Below, one piece after another: positions 15,367-22,490 of a stretch of 51,963 nt of DNA (positions are counted from its first letter, which is position 1; each line of letters begins with the position of its first letter). Made by a program: the position numbers and the translations under genes. Below the pieces are notes generated by a model that saw only the letters and a list, made by a program, of their open reading frames with translations, did no database searches and had not been told where the DNA came from. Origin of the DNA: Scatosoma sp045613545 (GTDB lineage: Bacteria; Bacillota; Clostridia; Christensenellales; Borkfalkiaceae); the NCBI GenBank assembly GCA_045613545.1, contig JAZLBD010000013.1:1-51963 (forward strand). Reading direction: 5' to 3'.

Positions 15367-15405
15367 AAAAAGCCAAACACTCGAAAAGAAGCGCTTGGCT
15401 TTTTT
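15367..15405. terminator. Bidirectional terminator between galT and the phosphoribosyltransferase
   Basis: AAAAAGCCAA paired with TTGGCTTTTT, A run before and T run after. Serves the minus-strand gene 15,480-16,028 and backs up galT. Confidence 0.7.
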
Positions 15406-15479
15406 GTTTATGAAAGTAAGGGCGAGTTGGGGTTATTCTTTTAACAAAAAATCTATTGATACGTCAAAATAAGGATAGA

Positions 15480-16028
15480 TTAATCGGTGAAGATGGGAAT
15501 GGTGTTTAAGTAAATGACGTCGGGGCGGTCTTTAGCGTCGCCTTCGGCGAGGACGAACGCTTTTTTGTGGACGATACCGCCCGCAAGAGCGACGAGAGCT
15601 TCCAAACCTTTTAGCGATTCGCCCGTCGATACGACGTCGTCGACGATGCCGACTTTTTTGCCTTTAATCAAATCGACGTCGTGTTTAGAAAGGTAGAGTT
15701 TTTGTTCTGCGCCCGTCGTAATCGAAGAGCCGTAGGCGATTTCGATGCCGTCTTGCATATATAATTTTTTGCTTTTTCTTGCGACGGCGTAATAGTCTTG
15801 TCCTAAATTTCTCGCAACGCAGTGGGCAAGTTGTAAGCCTTTGGATTCGGCGGTGATAATCACGTCGCAATCGGTGAGTTTAGGGGCGAGAAGTTTTGCG
15901 CAATGTTCGGTGAGCGCGCTATTGCCGTGCAAGTTAAAAAATGCAATTTGAATACCGCTCGGTAGGGGTAAAACGGGAAGCTCCGCCTTTACGCCCTCAA
16001 AATCGACGATATGTACTTTTTTTGTCAT
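15480..16028 (-). CDS. apt: Adenine phosphoribosyltransferase-like enzyme
   Basis: 182 aa type I phosphoribosyltransferase. The PRPP loop V-G-I-V-D-D-V-V-S-T-G-E-S is at 126-138, and I-I-T-A-E-S-K-G-L-Q-L-A and A-R-K-S-K-K-L-Y-M match the purine-salvage branch. It converts a purine base, most likely adenine, and PRPP to the nucleotide. Base specificity is not certain from motifs; xanthine is the alternative. AGGAGG before the ATG, own promoter (16,070-16,097). Confidence 0.75.
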   Translation of the reverse strand: MTKKVHIVDFEGVKAELPVLPLPSGIQIAFFNLHGNSALTEHCAKLLAPKLTDCDVIITAESKGLQLAHCVARNLGQDYYAVARKSKKLYMQDGIEIAYGSSITTGAEQKLYLSKHDVDLIKGKKVGIVDDVVSTGESLKGLEALVALAGGIVHKKAFVLAEGDAKDRPDVIYLNTIPIFTD

Positions 16029-16069
16029 ACCTTCCTCCTAATCGCCAGACGGCGTTTTCTTATACTTCT

Positions 16070-16097
16070 ATTATAACATAAAAATCATAAAAAGCAA
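16070..16097 (-). promoter_or_regulatory. Promoter of the phosphoribosyltransferase gene
   Basis: Minus strand TTGCTT (16,092-16,097), 16 bp, TATAAT (16,070-16,075). Confidence 0.6.
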
Positions 16098-16136
16098 AGG
16101 AAAAGGGGAAAATATTATAAAAAATAGAACGCTAGG

Positions 16137-16165
16137 TTGACTTTTTTTTGCTTGTATGCTACAAT
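16137..16165 (+). promoter_or_regulatory. recX-birA promoter
   Basis: TTGACT (16,137-16,142), 17 bp, TACAAT (16,160-16,165). No LexA-type dyad is visible near it. Confidence 0.75.
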
Positions 16166-16186
16166 AAAACAAAAAGGAATAAGGCT

Positions 16187-16804
16187 ATGAGTGAAATCAC
16201 CGAAATTTTACCGCAAGTGAAAGACAAACGCCGTTGCAACGTGTACTTGGACGGTCAATTTTTCTGTGGTTTGACTTTGGAAGTGGCGATGAAAAACCGC
16301 CTCAAAAAGGGAACGGTGATTACGAGAGAGGAACTTTCCAAAATACAGCTCGAAAGCGAGAAACAAACGGCGCTCGACAAGGCGCTCGTCCATATTTCCG
16401 CCTCGCAAAAAACGGAAAAGGAAGTGCGTGCTTTTTTGCAAAAGAAAGGGTTTTTAGAGGGAACGCAAGACTACGTGATCGAAAAGATGAAAGGGTACGC
16501 CTTTATCGACGACGAGCAGTACGCTAAATCGTACGCGCAGTCGGCGGTGAAAAAGAAAGGAAAAAAATCTATCGTTTTGTCCCTCAAACAAAAGGGAATC
16601 AACGAGAAAGCCATCGAAGAGGCGACCAAGGATTTAGACGGGGAAGAGGAAACGGCGAAACGTATTTTGGAAAAATATATGCGTGGGAAAGAAGAAAATC
16701 GCGAAACGTTTTATAAGGCGTTTCGGCATTTGCTTTCCAAAGGGTTTGATTATGAAATCGCGAAAAAGACGCTTTCCGATTGGGGAATGGAGGAGGACGA
16801 ATGA
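16187..16804 (+). CDS. recX: RecX, modulator of RecA
   Basis: 205 aa, all helical, with the three tandem helical repeats of RecX (for example E-K-E-V-R-A-F-L-Q-K-K-G-F and F-I-D-D-E-Q-Y-A-K-S-Y). It binds RecA filaments and limits their activity. The N-terminus has the extra domain (V-Y-L-D-G-Q-F-F-x-G-L) of the longer Firmicutes RecX. Start at 16,187 has AAGGAATAAGG upstream. recA itself is not in the window. Overlaps birA by 4 bp. Confidence 0.9.
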   Translation: MSEITEILPQVKDKRRCNVYLDGQFFCGLTLEVAMKNRLKKGTVITREELSKIQLESEKQTALDKALVHISASQKTEKEVRAFLQKKGFLEGTQDYVIEKMKGYAFIDDEQYAKSYAQSAVKKKGKKSIVLSLKQKGINEKAIEEATKDLDGEEETAKRILEKYMRGKEENRETFYKAFRHLLSKGFDYEIAKKTLSDWGMEEDE

Positions 16805-17511
16805 TTATACGACTGGGCGAGATTGATTCGACCAACCTCTATGCAAAAAACCTCCTAAAGGAAGAAAAAAACGCGATTATCATCGCGCGAAAACAAACGG
16901 CGGGGCAAGGCACGAAAGGGCGGTCTTTTTCCTCCCTCGAGGGAGGGGTGTACCTTACCAAGCTCGATTTTTATAAGAATTTTCCCGCAAAAAACGCTTT
17001 TCAGGTTATGGCCAACACGGCGGTTGCGGTATGTAAAACGCTAGAAGATTTCGACGTTTTTCCCACCATCAAATGGGCGAACGATATTTTCGTCGGCGAA
17101 AAGAAGATTTGCGGTATTTTGATCGAAAACGTTTTGCAAGGAAAGAATATTTCCGCGTCGATCGTGGGCGTTGGGCTCAACGTTTCTAATCCTTTACCGA
17201 GCGAACTAAAGGGGATTGCCACCACCCTTTGTAAGGAGTCGAAAAAGCCGATTTCCGTAGCGGACGTAGAAGAGAGATTGCTTTTGCGGTTATCGGAGGA
17301 ATACGGGATAGAAGAATATAGAAAAAGGGTAGGATTTTTGGGTCGATCGGTACTTTTGATCGAGGGGGATAAAACCTCCCTCGTCCGCCTTTGCAACGTG
17401 AACGAAAAAGGGGAACTCGAAGTGGAGAAAAACGGAAAAACCCGCCTTATCAGAAGCGGAGAAGTTTCCCTCGTCGTCAGCCCTCCGTCCCTAAAAAACG
17501 AACGAGAATAG
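16801..17511 (+). CDS. birA: Biotin--protein ligase, short type
   Basis: 236 aa. Makes biotinyl-AMP and transfers biotin to carboxylase lysines. Contains G-Q-G-T-K-G-R-S-F at 35-43 (the GRGRxG biotin-AMP loop) and K-W-A-N-D-I at 91-96. There is no N-terminal helix-turn-helix, so it should be an enzyme only, not a repressor of biotin genes. A small C-terminal domain follows from about residue 185. ATGA overlap with recX. Its 3' end overlaps the convergent gene 17,477-18,223 by 35 bp. Confidence 0.92.
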   Translation: MIIRLGEIDSTNLYAKNLLKEEKNAIIIARKQTAGQGTKGRSFSSLEGGVYLTKLDFYKNFPAKNAFQVMANTAVAVCKTLEDFDVFPTIKWANDIFVGEKKICGILIENVLQGKNISASIVGVGLNVSNPLPSELKGIATTLCKESKKPISVADVEERLLLRLSEEYGIEEYRKRVGFLGRSVLLIEGDKTSLVRLCNVNEKGELEVEKNGKTRLIRSGEVSLVVSPPSLKNERE

Positions 17512-18223
17512 ACAGCGTGAGCATCGTTCCGCCAAGAAAGAGATAATAAAACGGGAAAGGTGTGATAAGCGAGGAAAATAAAAGCAAAAGGCTTCCCACG
17601 AAAAAAGGGCGGTGGTTGCTCTTTTTCAAAAACAATCGAATTTTTTCCTTTGTCTTGGGCGGTTGTTTCGCCCACGATAAATCGGGCAAAAGCCCCTTTT
17701 CCTCTGCGAGAAAGAAGACTTGGTCCCGCGTTTTATATTCGAGGGAAAACTGCGCGCAAAGTTCTTCCGCCTCGGGCGAAAGGACGTTGCAAAGCAAAAG
17801 TTTTTTCTTGTCCGTTTCTAGCCGAAGTATGCTCGCCGTAGCATCCCCGTCGAACGGGCGAATGGTGAATAGGGGAAAAATCAGCGTTTCTTCCGTTTCT
17901 ATCACGGGCATACCGTCAAGACTTTGCATCCTTGCGTTTTCAAAGATAGGCAAAAAAAATTCCGCCTGTTTTTGTTTGGGAAGTAGCGATAAGTAGAGCA
18001 TCAACCGGTCGCGTTGTTCCCGTTGTTTGCCCTCCGAAACCTTTCGTTTCCGCTTTTTATTCAGCGGAATATAGGCAAGAAAGGTGATGAGCGAGGCGCA
18101 AAGTAATCCGCAAAAAAAGGCGAGCGCCATCGGATAGCGGTGATAGCGAAACAGACAAAGAAAAAAGAGTAAAGAGGTTAGAAAGCAAAAGAGTAGGTCG
18201 GAGATAAAAGCAGTTTTTTTCAT
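17477..18223 (-). CDS. Membrane protein of unknown function
   Basis: 248 aa with two N-terminal helices (about 8-28 and 32-53), a soluble middle part of about 150 residues (basic, then mixed alpha/beta looking with F-P-L-F-T-I-R-P-F-D-G-D), and two C-terminal helices (about 205-243). I recognise no family. The ATG has no close ribosome site; AAGGAGG lies 27 nt upstream, but an in-frame stop excludes an earlier start. Divergent from nadD. Confidence 0.6.
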   Translation of the reverse strand: MKKTAFISDLLFCFLTSLLFFLCLFRYHRYPMALAFFCGLLCASLITFLAYIPLNKKRKRKVSEGKQREQRDRLMLYLSLLPKQKQAEFFLPIFENARMQSLDGMPVIETEETLIFPLFTIRPFDGDATASILRLETDKKKLLLCNVLSPEAEELCAQFSLEYKTRDQVFFLAEEKGLLPDLSWAKQPPKTKEKIRLFLKKSNHRPFFVGSLLLLFSSLITPFPFYYLFLGGTMLTLSILVRFLGTEG

Positions 18224-18261
18224 AGCGGTTTTATTTTTGCCCTATATCCTCCTTTTTAGAC

Positions 18262-18290
18262 TTGAAAAAAGAAAGAATATTTGCTATAAT
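18262..18290 (+). promoter_or_regulatory. nadD promoter placed almost on the start codon
   Basis: TTGAAA (18,262-18,267), 17 bp, TATAAT (18,285-18,290). Only 6 nt separate the -10 box from the ATG at 18,297, so the transcript would start at or next to the A of ATG. Confidence 0.75.
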
Positions 18291-18296
18291 AAAGAT

Positions 18297-19451
18297 ATGA
18301 GAATCGGTATTTTCGGCGGATCGTTCGATCCCGTACACGTAGAGCATACGAATCTTTGCGAGGGCGCGATAAAAAGTTTGCGCCTCGATAAGCTTTTCGT
18401 TGTGCCGGCGCGCATTCCTCCGCACAAACAGGGCAAGGCGCTTTCTGAAAGCGAGCATCGGCTTGCAATGTGTAAAATTGCTTTCTCGAAGATGGAAAAG
18501 GTGGAAGTGAGCGATTATGAACTGACGAGGGTGGGGACGAGCTTTACCTATCTCACGATCCAGCATTTCCATACGTTATATCCCACCGCCGAATTATATT
18601 TCTTAGTAGGGACGGATATGCTTCGGGATTTCCCCACTTGGAAAAACCCCGATATTATTTTGTCGCTAGCAACCCTCGCCGTTTGCGCTCGCGCGGAAGA
18701 GGCAGACTGGGAAGAAAAAGAACGGAAAATCTATTTTGAGAAAGTACGCACGCAAAAAGATTTCGCCGTGATCGGCTATGAGGGGGAAGAAGTATCCTCG
18801 ACGAGGGCGCGCGTGATGTTTTTTGCCGGCGAAGAACCGACCGATTGGATAGATCCCGCCGTCCTTAGCTATATAAAAGAACACGACGTCTATCACATGC
18901 CTTACGTAAAAGAGGCGTTGGCGAAAGAAAAGCCCTCTCGCAAAGAACATACCCTACGCGTGGCGTTTTTTGTGGCGGAACACGCCAAAGAATGTGGCGT
19001 GGACGAAACGCTTGCCGTCAAAGCGGCGCTTTTGCACGATTGCGCCAAAAATTTGCAACCGAACGATCCGCTTTTGGAGGGGTTCGTGTGTCCGCAAGGC
19101 GTACCTAAGCAAGTTTGGCATCAATTTGCGGGGGCGTACCTTTGTGAAAAGCGATTTGGGGTGAAAGAGGAAGAGGTGCTTTCCGCCGTTCGTTATCACA
19201 CGAGCGGAAGAGTGGGAATGTCCGACCTTGAAAAATTAATTTTCTTGGCGGATATGCTCGAAGAGGGCAGGGATTACCCCGAAGTGTACCCCTTGCGAAA
19301 GCGGTTTGAAGAGGGACTAAACGAGTGTTTGGAAGAGGCGCTTTATCGAACGCTCGTGTTTTTGGAAGAGAAAGGCGAGCCTATCTATTCGTTAACGCAA
19401 GAGGCGTACGAATGGATTAAACGAGAAAACGAAAAGGAGAAAGTATTATGA
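18297..19451 (+). CDS. nadD: Fused NadD-YqeK: nicotinate-mononucleotide adenylyltransferase plus HD-domain hydrolase
   Basis: 384 aa. Residues 1-200 are NadD, which makes nicotinate adenine dinucleotide: G-G-S-F-D-P-V-H-V-E-H at 7-17 and V-S-S-T-R-A-R at 166-172. Residues from about 205 are a YqeK-type HD domain with H218, H247-D248 and D319, a family that splits Ap4A symmetrically. In B. subtilis nadD and yqeK are adjacent genes; here they are one frame. No ribosome site precedes the ATG, and the promoter predicts a leaderless mRNA. The next gene, rsfS, overlaps by 4 bp, keeping the nadD-yqeK-rsfS order. Confidence 0.92.
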   Translation: MRIGIFGGSFDPVHVEHTNLCEGAIKSLRLDKLFVVPARIPPHKQGKALSESEHRLAMCKIAFSKMEKVEVSDYELTRVGTSFTYLTIQHFHTLYPTAELYFLVGTDMLRDFPTWKNPDIILSLATLAVCARAEEADWEEKERKIYFEKVRTQKDFAVIGYEGEEVSSTRARVMFFAGEEPTDWIDPAVLSYIKEHDVYHMPYVKEALAKEKPSRKEHTLRVAFFVAEHAKECGVDETLAVKAALLHDCAKNLQPNDPLLEGFVCPQGVPKQVWHQFAGAYLCEKRFGVKEEEVLSAVRYHTSGRVGMSDLEKLIFLADMLEEGRDYPEVYPLRKRFEEGLNECLEEALYRTLVFLEEKGEPIYSLTQEAYEWIKRENEKEKVL

Positions 19452-19810
19452 GAGAAGTGGATAGTTTACAACTTGCCAACGCGGTGTGTCACGCTTTAGC
19501 GGATAGAAGAGGGAAAGACATCGTCAAGGTGTTCGTGCGCGATAAGACGTGCGTTTGCGATTATTTCGTGATTGCAAGCGCCTCCAACCCCGCGCAAATC
19601 AAAGCGATGGGCGAAAAGGTGGAAGAGCATATTTTCAAAGAATTTTCCATCGACCCCATTCGCACGGAAGGGGTGCGCGACGGCAGATGGGGAGTCATTG
19701 ACTACGGCGACGTGATCGTGCATATTTTCAACGACGAGACGAGGCTTTTCTATCATTTGGAACGGCTTTGGGCGGACGGCGAAAATTTGGAAAAATACGA
19801 AGAAGAATAA
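19448..19810 (+). CDS. rsfS: Ribosomal silencing factor RsfS
   Basis: 120 aa. Binds uL14 of the 50S subunit and blocks subunit joining in starvation. Family motifs are I-V-K-V-F-V-R-D-K...C-D-Y-F-V-I-A-S-A-S, G-x-x-D-G-R-W-G-V-I-D-Y-G-D-V-I-V-H-I-F and R-x-F-Y-H-L-E-R-L-W. Ends at 19,810, 15 nt before the terminator arm that is split by element 2. Confidence 0.95.
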   Translation: MREVDSLQLANAVCHALADRRGKDIVKVFVRDKTCVCDYFVIASASNPAQIKAMGEKVEEHIFKEFSIDPIRTEGVRDGRWGVIDYGDVIVHIFNDETRLFYHLERLWADGENLEKYEEE

Positions 19811-19825
19811 TAAAGGTTTAAGCAT

Positions 19826-19838
19826 AAAAAAGGAACTC
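19826..19838. repeat. Left arm of a terminator split by element 2
   Basis: AAAAAAGGAACTC is the exact reverse complement of 21,318-21,330. The two arms flank the insert and would form one 13-pair bidirectional terminator between the convergent genes rsfS and 21,332-21,574 if the insert were removed. Confidence 0.75.
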
Positions 19839-19846
19839 GCGAAAGG

Positions 19847-19869
19847 GCGTTTCTCATAGGAATTTTTTA
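19847..19869. repeat. Left terminal inverted repeat of element 2
   Basis: Reads GCGTTTCT then CATAGGAATTTTTTA. Matches the inverted right end at 12 of the first 13 core positions. Confidence 0.6.
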
Positions 19870-19878
19870 GAACATTAT

Positions 19879-19908
19879 AAAAGAGTAGCAAATTTCTGCT
19901 ACTCTTTT
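19879..19908. terminator. Terminator just inside the left end of element 2
   Basis: Perfect 12-pair stem AAAAGAGTAGCA / TGCTACTCTTTT with T-rich flanks on both strands. It can end the transporter operon and replace the lost terminator of rsfS. Confidence 0.8.
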
Positions 19909-20013
19909 CATTTTTGCTTTGCAAAAAACACGACTTTGCTTGCAAAGTATAGTGTGCTACACTTTTGAATTTTTCCACAAGGATAACTGTTCGATACATT
20001 GGAATTTGAATAT

Positions 20014-20589
20014 TTATATTCCAAATAAAAGCATTCCTACAATGCCCGAAATGACTACGAGCAGAATCGAGGAAAACTCTTTCTTTTTGATGCGTTTCCA
20101 TATAATCGGTATAGCTATCACTACCGCAAGCACAACAAGCGTTCTCCAATCAAACGAGAGGTTTATACTGCTGACGGTATCAATGCCAAAGAATACTGTT
20201 AAAGCCATTGTTACCGCTACCGATACGATTAGACCACCAAGAGCCGGATGCATACTGGCAATGAACGTTTTAACGGACGGATATTTCAACAGATTCTTGA
20301 TGCACGCCGCCACTATGAGAATAATGACAAACGACGGCAATACCACGCCTACCGTTGCGAGAAGCGCGCCGAGGAATCCGCCCTGCTCATAACCGATATA
20401 GGTAGCCATATTGACGGCTATCGGTCCGGGTATGACGGTTTCAACGCCAACGAAATTTAAGAGTTCTTCTTCGGTCATCCATCCGTATTTAAGAACGGAA
20501 TCGCCGATCAGAGAAAGCATGGCGTAACCGCCGCCAAAGGCAAACGTGCCGACCTTTAAGAAGGTGAGAAATAATTGCAGATAAATCAT
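20014..20589 (-). CDS. chrA: Chromate-transporter family protein, second half-length subunit
   Basis: 191 aa, about six membrane helices, one CHR domain. Motifs F-A-F-G-G-G-Y-A-M near residue 17 and P-G-P-I-A-V-N-M-A-T-Y-I-G-Y near 54. Short CHR proteins work as pairs encoded by adjacent genes, and in some bacteria pairs export chromate; many homologues have untested substrates. It overlaps the upstream partner by 4 bp. Codon use is more AT-rich than in the flanking core genes. Confidence 0.9.
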   Translation of the reverse strand: MIYLQLFLTFLKVGTFAFGGGYAMLSLIGDSVLKYGWMTEEELLNFVGVETVIPGPIAVNMATYIGYEQGGFLGALLATVGVVLPSFVIILIVAACIKNLLKYPSVKTFIASMHPALGGLIVSVAVTMALTVFFGIDTVSSINLSFDWRTLVVLAVVIAIPIIWKRIKKKEFSSILLVVISGIVGMLLFGI

Positions 20590-21161
20590 TTGTTATCCTC
20601 TCCCTTCGCTTTTCTCTTTTTGAGGAAGAACACGGAAAGTCCGAGAACACCTGCGGCAAATATAAACCACACGGATGAGATGTGAATATCAAAGAGCGTG
20701 CAGAGTATCATTCCCACACAGGTAACAGTAAATACGGTGATGTTCATGGGTGTTTTCTTCATCTTCTTCAGCATTTTAAGACCTGCGGATGCTATCAAAT
20801 ACACAACGCAAATCTGAATGCCTTTGAAAGCAGCCGCCACGAGAGTGATCTCCATAAACTGCTCGTAAAAGAGGGATACAAGATACATAATGATGAATGA
20901 CGGTAAACACATTCCAATGGTTGCTATCACCGCTCCGAACACGCCCTTTAGTTTGTAGCCAATATAGGTCGCCACATTGATAGCGATAGGTCCGGGTGTG
21001 CTTTCTGCAATTGCGACGACATCCAAAAACTCGTCGTGGTCAATCCATTTTCGTTTTGATATAAATTCATTTTCAAGCAATGCAATAATGGCATACCCGC
21101 CTCCGAAGGCGAAACAGCCGATTTTAAGCATTGACAAGAACAATAATAAAATAACACTCAT
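20586..21161 (-). CDS. chrA: Chromate-transporter family protein, first half-length subunit
   Basis: 191 aa, about six membrane helices, one CHR domain with C-F-A-F-G-G-G-Y-A-I near residue 16 and P-G-P-I-A-I-N-V-A-T-Y-I-G-Y near 56. Partner of the next gene, with which it overlaps (ATGA). AGAGGA before the ATG. Driven by the promoter at 21,212-21,240. It ends in a basic tail (K-K-R-K-A-K-G-E-D). Whether it moves chromate or another anion such as sulfate is not decided by sequence. Confidence 0.9.
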   Translation of the reverse strand: MSVILLLFLSMLKIGCFAFGGGYAIIALLENEFISKRKWIDHDEFLDVVAIAESTPGPIAINVATYIGYKLKGVFGAVIATIGMCLPSFIIMYLVSLFYEQFMEITLVAAAFKGIQICVVYLIASAGLKMLKKMKKTPMNITVFTVTCVGMILCTLFDIHISSVWFIFAAGVLGLSVFFLKKRKAKGEDNK

Positions 21162-21211
21162 ATCATTATCCTCTTGATTTGGTTGACAAATTCTTATTTA
21201 TCTGTGAGTTT

Positions 21212-21240
21212 ATTATATAAAAGAAATAATAAAATTTCAA
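21212..21240 (-). promoter_or_regulatory. Promoter of the chromate-type transporter genes
   Basis: Minus strand TTGAAA (21,235-21,240), 17 bp, TATAAT (21,212-21,217). It is inside element 2, so the cargo brings its own expression signals. Confidence 0.75.
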
Positions 21241-21261
21241 GTAGTTTTGCGTGGTAAAAGA

Positions 21262-21288
21262 AAACTCGGCTTATCAAAAGTCGAGTTT
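21262..21288. terminator. Hairpin just inside the right end of element 2
   Basis: AAACTCGGCTT / AAGTCGAGTTT stem (11 pairs, one G-U). It resembles in place, and partly in sequence, the hairpin at 9995-10,017 near the end of element 1. Confidence 0.6.
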
Positions 21289-21290
21289 AA

Positions 21291-21312
21291 TAAAAATCCC
21301 TATGTGAAGAGC
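21291..21312. repeat. Right terminal inverted repeat of element 2
   Basis: TAAAAATCCCTATG then TGAAGAGC. The first 14 nt equal 10,061-10,074 exactly. Confidence 0.65.
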
Positions 21313-21317
21313 GGTAA

Positions 21318-21330
21318 GAGTTCCTTTTTT
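21318..21330. repeat. Right arm of the terminator split by element 2
   Basis: GAGTTCCTTTTTT, exact partner of 19,826-19,838. Confidence 0.75.
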
Positions 21331-21331
21331 C

Positions 21332-21574
21332 TTATTTGGGAAAGGTGATTTCTTTAGGCGTTTCGTAGTCGTACTTTTGCGCGACTTTTCGTTTTTTCTT
21401 CTTTTCTACGATGTAGTAAACGGGCTCGGGAGGAGGCGCCTCTTTGGGCGGATTTTCGCCGAGCGATTTCGCTCCTTTCATCGCGAGTAAACCAACGTGT
21501 ACGATCACGAAACAAACGGTCAGTAAAAGCAGTAGATAAAAGCCTCCTATGGAGGATACGGATAAAACGTTCAT
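21332..21574 (-). CDS. Small single-helix membrane protein of unknown function
   Basis: 80 aa: short N-terminus, one long membrane helix (about residues 8-30), then a Pro/Glu-rich stretch (P-P-K-E-A-P-P-P-E-P) and a basic tail K-K-K-K-R-K. The start at 21,574 is the first Met before the helix. A TATAAT box on the minus strand ends only 6 nt before this ATG and no ribosome site is seen, so this may be another leaderless message. Unknown family. Convergent with rsfS before element 2 came in. Confidence 0.6.
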   Translation of the reverse strand: MNVLSVSSIGGFYLLLLLTVCFVIVHVGLLAMKGAKSLGENPPKEAPPPEPVYYIVEKKKKRKVAQKYDYETPKEITFPK

Positions 21575-21655
21575 GGCTTCATTATAGCGGAAAAATACTG
21601 TCATAAAATAGGAAAAGATGGTATAAAACGGAAAAATTTGAGAGATACTTGCCGT

Positions 21656-22486
21656 ATGGAACAAGAAAATAGACAAGGGATCCTCCTCTCCCTCAAAGAG
21701 GCGGAAGAATACGGCGTTTTCAAAAAGCAAAAACGGATCGCAGAGGCTCTCTCGGCGCTTTCCCGCGCGGAAATTCAAGAGCCGATCGAAGAGTTGCCAG
21801 ACCTTAAAAAGGGGATCGAACACGGAAAACGTATGGGCGCGGCGGCGATTAAAACGAGCTCGCTATACCTTACCCATCTTCGCGAATTTGCAAGAAAAAA
21901 TCAAGTAAAAATCGACTGCGTGATCGGACAAGGGGAGGTTGCCACGAAAGTGAAAGTGGCGGAAACGAAATACGCCGCGCGAAACGGCGCGAGCGAGATC
22001 ACTTTATGCTTGTCCCCGTTCGCGATTAAAAACGGACGGACGGCGGAAATCAAACGGGAAATTAAAAAAGTCGTAAAATCGGCGAAGAAACGCCCCGTAA
22101 AAGTTGCCCTTCCCGTATCCTCGAGCGAATGGGCGCAAAAGATCTCCAAACTTACCTTGGAGTGTGGCGGAAAATTTATCAGCATTCCGTATAGAAGTGG
22201 CGTGGAGAGAATCAAAGAGAGTTTGAGCGGTGGGTGCAAAGTGGAAGTGACGGGGGTGCATACGCCCACCGATTACAAAACGCTCGTTGGTTCGGGCGTC
22301 GATCGGATTGCCCTCTCTTGTGGAGAAGAGGTGTTCGAGCTGTTTATGAAAGAGGCGGAGGAAAGTTCCGTTTATACGTTTACGACGGAGTCCGTTCCCG
22401 GCACGATAGAAAGCAAAAGTATCTATACCGTTATGAACAAAAAGGAAAAAAAAGAGTATGAGAGGAAAGAAAACGGCATAGAATAA
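21656..22486 (+). CDS. Degenerate deoxyribose-phosphate aldolase (DeoC)-like protein
   Basis: 276 aa. The middle aligns with the class I aldolase DeoC: I-D-C-V-I-G-Q-G-E-V-A-T-K-V-K-V-A-E matches V-x-T-V-I-G-F-P-x-G, then G-A-S-E-I-T-L and V-K-V-A-L. K149 fits the Schiff-base lysine, but the usual catalytic Asp (D in E-V/I-D) is Thr116 here, and the second active-site lysine (F-I-K-T-S-T-G) is replaced by F-I-S-I-P-Y-R. So it probably does not do normal DERA chemistry. It may have a changed substrate or be a binding protein. Start at 21,656 (an ATG six codons earlier is possible). Upstream of cwlD. Confidence 0.6.
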   Translation: MEQENRQGILLSLKEAEEYGVFKKQKRIAEALSALSRAEIQEPIEELPDLKKGIEHGKRMGAAAIKTSSLYLTHLREFARKNQVKIDCVIGQGEVATKVKVAETKYAARNGASEITLCLSPFAIKNGRTAEIKREIKKVVKSAKKRPVKVALPVSSSEWAQKISKLTLECGGKFISIPYRSGVERIKESLSGGCKVEVTGVHTPTDYKTLVGSGVDRIALSCGEEVFELFMKEAEESSVYTFTTESVPGTIESKSIYTVMNKKEKKEYERKENGIE

Positions 22487-22490
22487 ATCG

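Larger units (their letters stand above)
19847..21312. mobile_element. Element 2: 1,466-bp insert carrying a chromate-type transporter, no transposase
   Basis: AT-rich block bounded by inverted imperfect repeats (19,847-19,869 and 21,291-21,312; shared core CATAGGRATTTTT) and sitting exactly between the split terminator arms. It carries two transporter genes, their promoter and a terminator hairpin just inside each end. No recombinase gene is present, so mobilisation must have been in trans or is extinct. GG on both outer sides could be a 2-bp target duplication. Removing it gives a compact terminator with an 11-nt loop. Confidence 0.65.

Noticed and set aside
15129..15413. 94-codon plus-strand frame after galT
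   Set aside because: Starts inside galT in another frame, no ribosome site, runs through a terminator.
16801..17511. BirA as biotin repressor
   Set aside because: The N-terminal helix-turn-helix domain is absent; only ligase motifs remain.
19847..21312. Group II (class C) intron, since these also insert at terminators
   Set aside because: No reverse transcriptase and no domain V-like structure; the block has inverted ends and transporter genes.
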